A stretch of 64,000 bases of DNA, from assembly GCF_008831285.2 (NCBI RefSeq), contig NC_045143.1:23996302-24060301 (forward strand). The letters run 5' to 3'. Under the pieces are notes generated by a model. It saw nothing but the letters and a program-made list of their open reading frames with translations. It searched no databases and was not told where the DNA came from. A program made the translations under genes and the position numbers. Below, one piece after another: positions 59,610 to 64,000 of the stretch. Numbering within the stretch: the first letter of the stretch is position 1; each line of letters opens with the position of its first letter. The stretch is from Nymphaea colorata. Lineage: Eukaryota; Streptophyta; Magnoliopsida; Nymphaeales; Nymphaeaceae.

Positions 59610-61520
59610 TATCATCGACGGCGATTCGGAGATTGCAGGTGTTGAAACGATAGTAATAGGCAAGAAAGCTTGGCAATACCAAAACCTTAATCGGAGAAAC
59701 TTTAATGCAATCCCGCAGTTGAACAATCCCAAACAATTGATCTACGTACGGTGAGTCAATCCATGACTAATTTCTCTGAATAAATCGAGCTTATGCACTG
59801 CATTTGAATTTCATTCTCCATTTTTCCCTTTTTGGAGGAGTCCGAGAGCATCTGTCGTCCATTCTGGCCGACCACAGATTCAAAACGTGTAGATGATCAT
59901 GTGAGGAGATGCTTGAAGAAATTTCGCATTCATCGAGCTATAGAACATTGAAATTCATTCACGAACGATTGAGATATTTGCTTGTAGAAGATCACGGGAG
60001 ATCTCCTGCGTTTTTTTTGCCGCGGACGAAGAATTCCAGCCAGTTCGAAGAATCTAGCGAAATATCCCACCGGGATTTCATCGGAGTTCATCGGCAGAAG
60101 GCGATTCCCATACAATGCCACACTTCAGGCAACAGTGTCCTCCACACTCATTGTATCTTGCTCAACAGTGTCAAAGCAGCTCGACGAGTCGGCAAATCCC
60201 ATCTGGAAATTGATGTGTCCCGACTGTCTTGAGCTTCTTCAGCAGCAGCAGGCATGTCGCATCCCTTGCTTCATGAGTGTGGATCAGTTTCACGCTTGAG
60301 GGGGCTCCTTCAAATGCATTAGACTGAGAACATGGTCCGCTGACGACAAGCTCTTGAGGGTCTTGGTGAACGTTTGATAGAGATTCAACCTGGATCGAGC
60401 TACAAGGAGCTAACGCCACCTCCAAAAGCTTCGCCTAAACTTGTGAAGCACCTGAGATCGAACTAGCGAGGCTAAGCCTCAACGCATTCCCAAATTCTTC
60501 ATCAATTTGGGTTTTCGTCAGCATCTAGTGACGCTTCTTCACATTACATGCTCTAAGTTCATTTTGCTTGTTGAGAATTTGATTGTATTGCCCTGGAATA
60601 TGGGAGAATTCAAGGAAAAGCAGATAGAGTTGAAGTCACAGCACATCGGGGGTCTATTGTATGGAATCCTCACACGATTTGTGGAGCTGAATTGAAGGGC
60701 GTCTACTCCTCATCCCATCGACAAGCTGGTGTTCGAATTTCATATCAATTGACGTAGAAGGAGAATTTTGAAAATTATACGAACTCTATTGCTCTGGAAG
60801 TCGCCGAAGAACTCCTACGAGGGGATGTCCTCATCCGCGACCTATTCTGTCTAACAGTCTAGGAAATCCATATAATTATGTGACTTGTTACATCAACTCT
60901 TGCTCTAATTCCCTACTTGTGATTAGAATTGACTAATCTTGGCGTCCATTTTGGAAAAATCGTATGAACCTATAAAGGAGAGTGAAGAACAGCATTCAGG
61001 AGAATCAGCCAAACACAGGCGAGCTGAATGTCTCACGCGATTCTTCCCTGGAGTTGAACCGAAGCTAAAATGAAGGGTGTCTAATCTCCATCCTAATGTC
61101 AAGCTCTTGTCCAAGTTTCAGAGGAATCAGAGCTGAGGGTGAGTTTTGAAAATTGTGCGAGTGCCGCTACTTCCTGAGCATCGCATGAACAGACCAAAGC
61201 TGTAGTACGAAGGAGAAGACTGTGGAGTGAAAGCAGCACGCATATGCCAGCATTCAACGGCATCTGCCTCCCCAATTTAGACACAGCTCGAGGTTCAACT
61301 CATCATCTGGTGAAGCATTCTAAACTAAGGGCTCTCTGCAATTATCTCATTCTCCTATTGACTACAATCCTCTATTTTGGAAGATATATTGTTCGGATGG
61401 AGAATAATTACAGCAAGAAGAGTAGCCAACTGCTTGACTGCAATCTTGCTGAAGGACGACTGCCAGCGCCAAACCGACGACAACATCCTCCTATTCAATA
61501 TCAATAGGGGCGACATCATA
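59610..61520 (+). other. body after the second PBS, unrecognised, with an internal repeat
   Basis: Open pieces (107 codons at 59909-60232, 87 codons at 61244-61507) show no gag or pol motif. Two blocks 383 bp apart are alike: GAATTGAAGGGCGTCTACTC at 60689 and AAAATGAAGGGTGTCTAATC at 61072, each followed by ATCC..., CAAGCT..., then GTTTTGAAAATT(A/G)T(A/G)CGA. Probably leader or non-coding parts of a non-autonomous LTR element. Confidence 0.4.
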
Positions 61521-62166
61521 CTCTGATGAAGTGGCCACTCATATAATTTCTCGCTGATTATTTGTTTCCTCCTACAACATTTGAATCACCTCTCATATTA
61601 TCTGTCACAAGGGTAACCACCATGGGGACGAGCCTTCCATCGGGCTGATCGAGTACCTAGGCTTTTGGAGGTCACACTCATCACCTCGGTTGCTGCCATT
61701 CTTCCGCCGAGAGAGCTCACCCGGTATCTTCCTTCACCCCCTATAGCAATGATGGGAAGGGTGTTGCTTTCGTATAAAACTGTCACCGGTAGCCACTGTT
61801 TTTTGGGCTCCTCCTCTAGCACCATTGTTGAGGACACAGCCCTGCAATGGGAGACTTACCGAGGAAAGGGGCATGGTTTGCTTCTCTTAGGTTGATGTGA
61901 ATGAAATGCTGAGTGAGATTTAGTGGATTGAGACATTGTACCACTGCGAAGTTGTAATCTTAAGGTCTGAAACCATGAAACTTATTGAGAGCTTGTAGTG
62001 AGATTATAGTTTTGGGGACCGACTCTATTATCCTTTGCAGACGTAGCTAGAGCCCTTTGTCCGGCTAAGGGATCCCCGTAAAGACCATACCAAAGAGTGC
62101 TTGGATGAGATACTAAGAATTCTGTTTCTCACGATTTCAACCGGCAATGTTAGCAAGGAGATGAAA
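61520..62166 (+). other. unassigned sequence ending in a block repeated at 55.8 kb
   Basis: The last 65 bp (62103-62166) resemble 55809-55880, with CTCACGATTTCAACCGGCAA versus CTCACGATTTCAGCCCGCAA and then AAGGAGATGAAA in both. They bracket the 6.3 kb that split copy 2 of the dispersed repeat, so they may be short LTR ends. Confidence 0.45.
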
Positions 62167-63245
62167 CCGTGCTGATCTAACGCTAGAACCATAGAAAGAT
62201 TTGAAGAACATCTATCCAATTGAGACAAACCCTAACCAAGAATGTGGTCTAACACTAATACCAAGTCTGAATCTTAACTCAATTGAGACTTTAAGTAGAT
62301 ATTTTAATTTATGTTAAAACAATCTAAGATAATTTAACCTAATATACCTAACGTTGCATAAAAATTTCGAACCTATGCCAGAACCCAATCAAGATTTGAT
62401 AAAAATTCAAGAACACTAGATCTTTATGCCTAACAATCTAAAGGTTTGAATAAATAAGAAATATAGGTAAATGACTTGGCCAACTACCTTGATTAGGGCC
62501 TCTAAAGTTGAAAATGGAGGATAAATAGGTTAAACAACACCAAAAGAAAGAAAAGGGAAAGATGAGGATGGGTCTTAATTAGTGTCTGGAGATAATTGGG
62601 AAAGAGTTGATATTTTATAGTTGTAAAGGTAAAGTATGCCTTACGTAGAGCTTTTCGGTGGTGTAGGTTAGATGCAATGCAAAGAAGTAAGGAGAGAGAA
62701 AATAAGGCAATTACTCCTGGAGGGGTTTGGGAACAAGTAAATACCTCCTTCTGGGTTTCTGATCCCAAGGGTGGATCTTATTTGCGAACTCGATTTTGGA
62801 ACTCAGTCCCTTTGTTCAATTGTTGGAATTGGGATGTAAACTTCTTGGATTTTCTATTACACCTTGGCAGAAATCTTGCTTAAATCTTTGCATGAGCCCC
62901 ATTTTGTCCTGAACTACACACAAAGAAGTTTTTGAAGAAAATGCACATAACTATGAGCTCTTATTTACTTTAATATTCTAAATGCATGAGTGAAATTTTC
63001 TACAATATGTACAATCTATCCATCATGATGCAAGTTACCTGGGCCACCCCATACCAAGGAAATGGTCAATTTCAACCTTGACAAGGTGGCAATGACAAAC
63101 TAATGATGAAAGCCAATGAATGACAAGCAATTGCATGGCTCATTTCTTAGTGAGCAATGATTGTGATGCACCACTGGGAAAAAAGCATGAGGGTCCCCCC
63201 ATTCTCCTTACCCTTGTGGGATCAATGTGCATTGGCTAGCACAAT
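62165..63245 (+). repeat. dispersed repeat family, copy 2, right part
   Basis: Aligns in the same orientation with 50557-51630, including CGTGCTGATCTA, TTTATGCCTAACAATC, TACCTTGATTAGG, TCTATTACACCTTGG and GAAGTTACCTGGGC-type text. Confidence 0.7.
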
Positions 63246-64000
63246 GTCCTCACCACCTTTTTATTATAAAAACATAGTATCCATGAGAGTCCAACTATAA
63301 CCCACCCAACCCAATTCATCAACCCTGTACCCCTTGGGCAGTTGTAGGGTTTGTTTGTCTTAACTGTAAGCTATTGCATACAATTTATGAAATACTATGC
63401 ATTGCATAATAGTGCAAGGCCTTAATGACCTTGATTAAGATTAAATATAGTGAGTGCAACCTTTGTTTCTATATTTACAATGACGTTAAGCAAAATGTCA
63501 CTAAAGATTTTCATCTACACTGACATTAGCATTAATATCAATAAAAATTATTTTCAGACACAAAAACGCAAGTCTAGATCAGTTTATACTTAAGCTAAAA
63601 TCTAATGGGTTGGTCCATACTAATGTTTCCTTGAAACATTAGCACTGCTTTTGTTGAATATTCATTGATGTTTAGTCACAAAGTTCAGTGAAACTTCTAC
63701 TCAAGTTTCTATCCATTTTACTGGTGTTTTTCACGCATCATAAAGACCCATTTTTTTATGGTACTGAAATGAGTTCCATGTCATTAGCTTATATATGTGT
63801 TTATATGCAAAATTTTCTTCTTACATGCATATCGTAAATGAAAGAAAATATACTCCTTTCGTATGATTATATGCAAATCCACAAGGGGTTGGAGCCGACC
63901 TACCGATACGAGGTCTGACTATTCATAGTATCTTTACTAAGGGTAATGAGACTAAAGACTATATGTTGTGTCCTAGAGTCTAAGAAATTAAATGTCATAT
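63246..64000. other. AT-rich sequence to the right edge, nothing recognised
   Basis: No gene, repeat boundary or RNA feature seen. Confidence 0.45.

Overview
This is nuclear DNA from a flowering plant. The evidence is spliced genes with GT-AG introns, CT/GA-rich 5' leaders, a plant eL41 gene, a plant-type PPR gene relic, a plant mitochondrial tRNA relic, and a dense load of decayed Ty1-copia and Ty3-gypsy LTR retrotransposons and hAT-like MITEs. I cannot name the species. No bacterial, CRISPR or phage feature is present.

Layout. 0-0.7 kb: a GC-rich, minus-strand putative first exon with a TATA box; the rest of that gene lies off the left edge. 1.17-5.94 kb: a complete but decayed Ty1-copia element (two LTRs, PBS, gag, IN, RT, RNase H), plus strand. 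6.23-6.59 kb: a truncated hAT-type MITE. 7.5-8.3 kb: a GC-rich minus-strand gene (187-residue acidic protein, unknown function) with a CT repeat directly before its ATG. 9.56-10.0 kb: the last coding exon and 3' UTR of another minus-strand gene. 10.8-13.5 kb: a minus-strand Tat-like Ty3-gypsy relic (gag plus a 31-bp tandem array). 15.2-18.0 kb: a minus-strand copia relic. 18.5-25.1 kb: mostly gene-free, with a possible CACTA end and two hAT MITEs with clear 8-bp target duplications. 25.09-27.07 kb: a PPR pseudogene disrupted by a MITE and by a piece that includes a mitochondrial trnQ relic. 28.4-29.65 kb: a third copia relic. 34.2-39.3 kb: degenerate tandem arrays, the RNase H-integrase end of a Tat-like gypsy element and a second 31-bp array, opposite in orientation to the first. 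40.32-41.11 kb: a 791-bp element with perfect 15-bp inverted repeats. 41.2-45.85 kb: a gypsy element lacking integrase. 49.7-51.6 kb: a dispersed repeat carrying a nested hAT MITE. 52.0-54.5 kb: RPL41 (eL41), the one gene here that is clearly intact and functional. 55.6-63.2 kb: a second, split copy of the dispersed repeat enclosing gypsy protease remains, a second LTR/PBS junction and unexplained GC-richer sequence.

The genes do not form a pathway. RPL41 is a housekeeping ribosomal gene embedded in repeats. Most other coding signal is transposon-derived and broken by stops and frameshifts. I found no convincing new biological system. The most informative objects are the RPL41 locus, the layered PPR/MITE/mitochondrial pseudogene, and the two inverted copies of a Tat 3' UTR satellite-like array.
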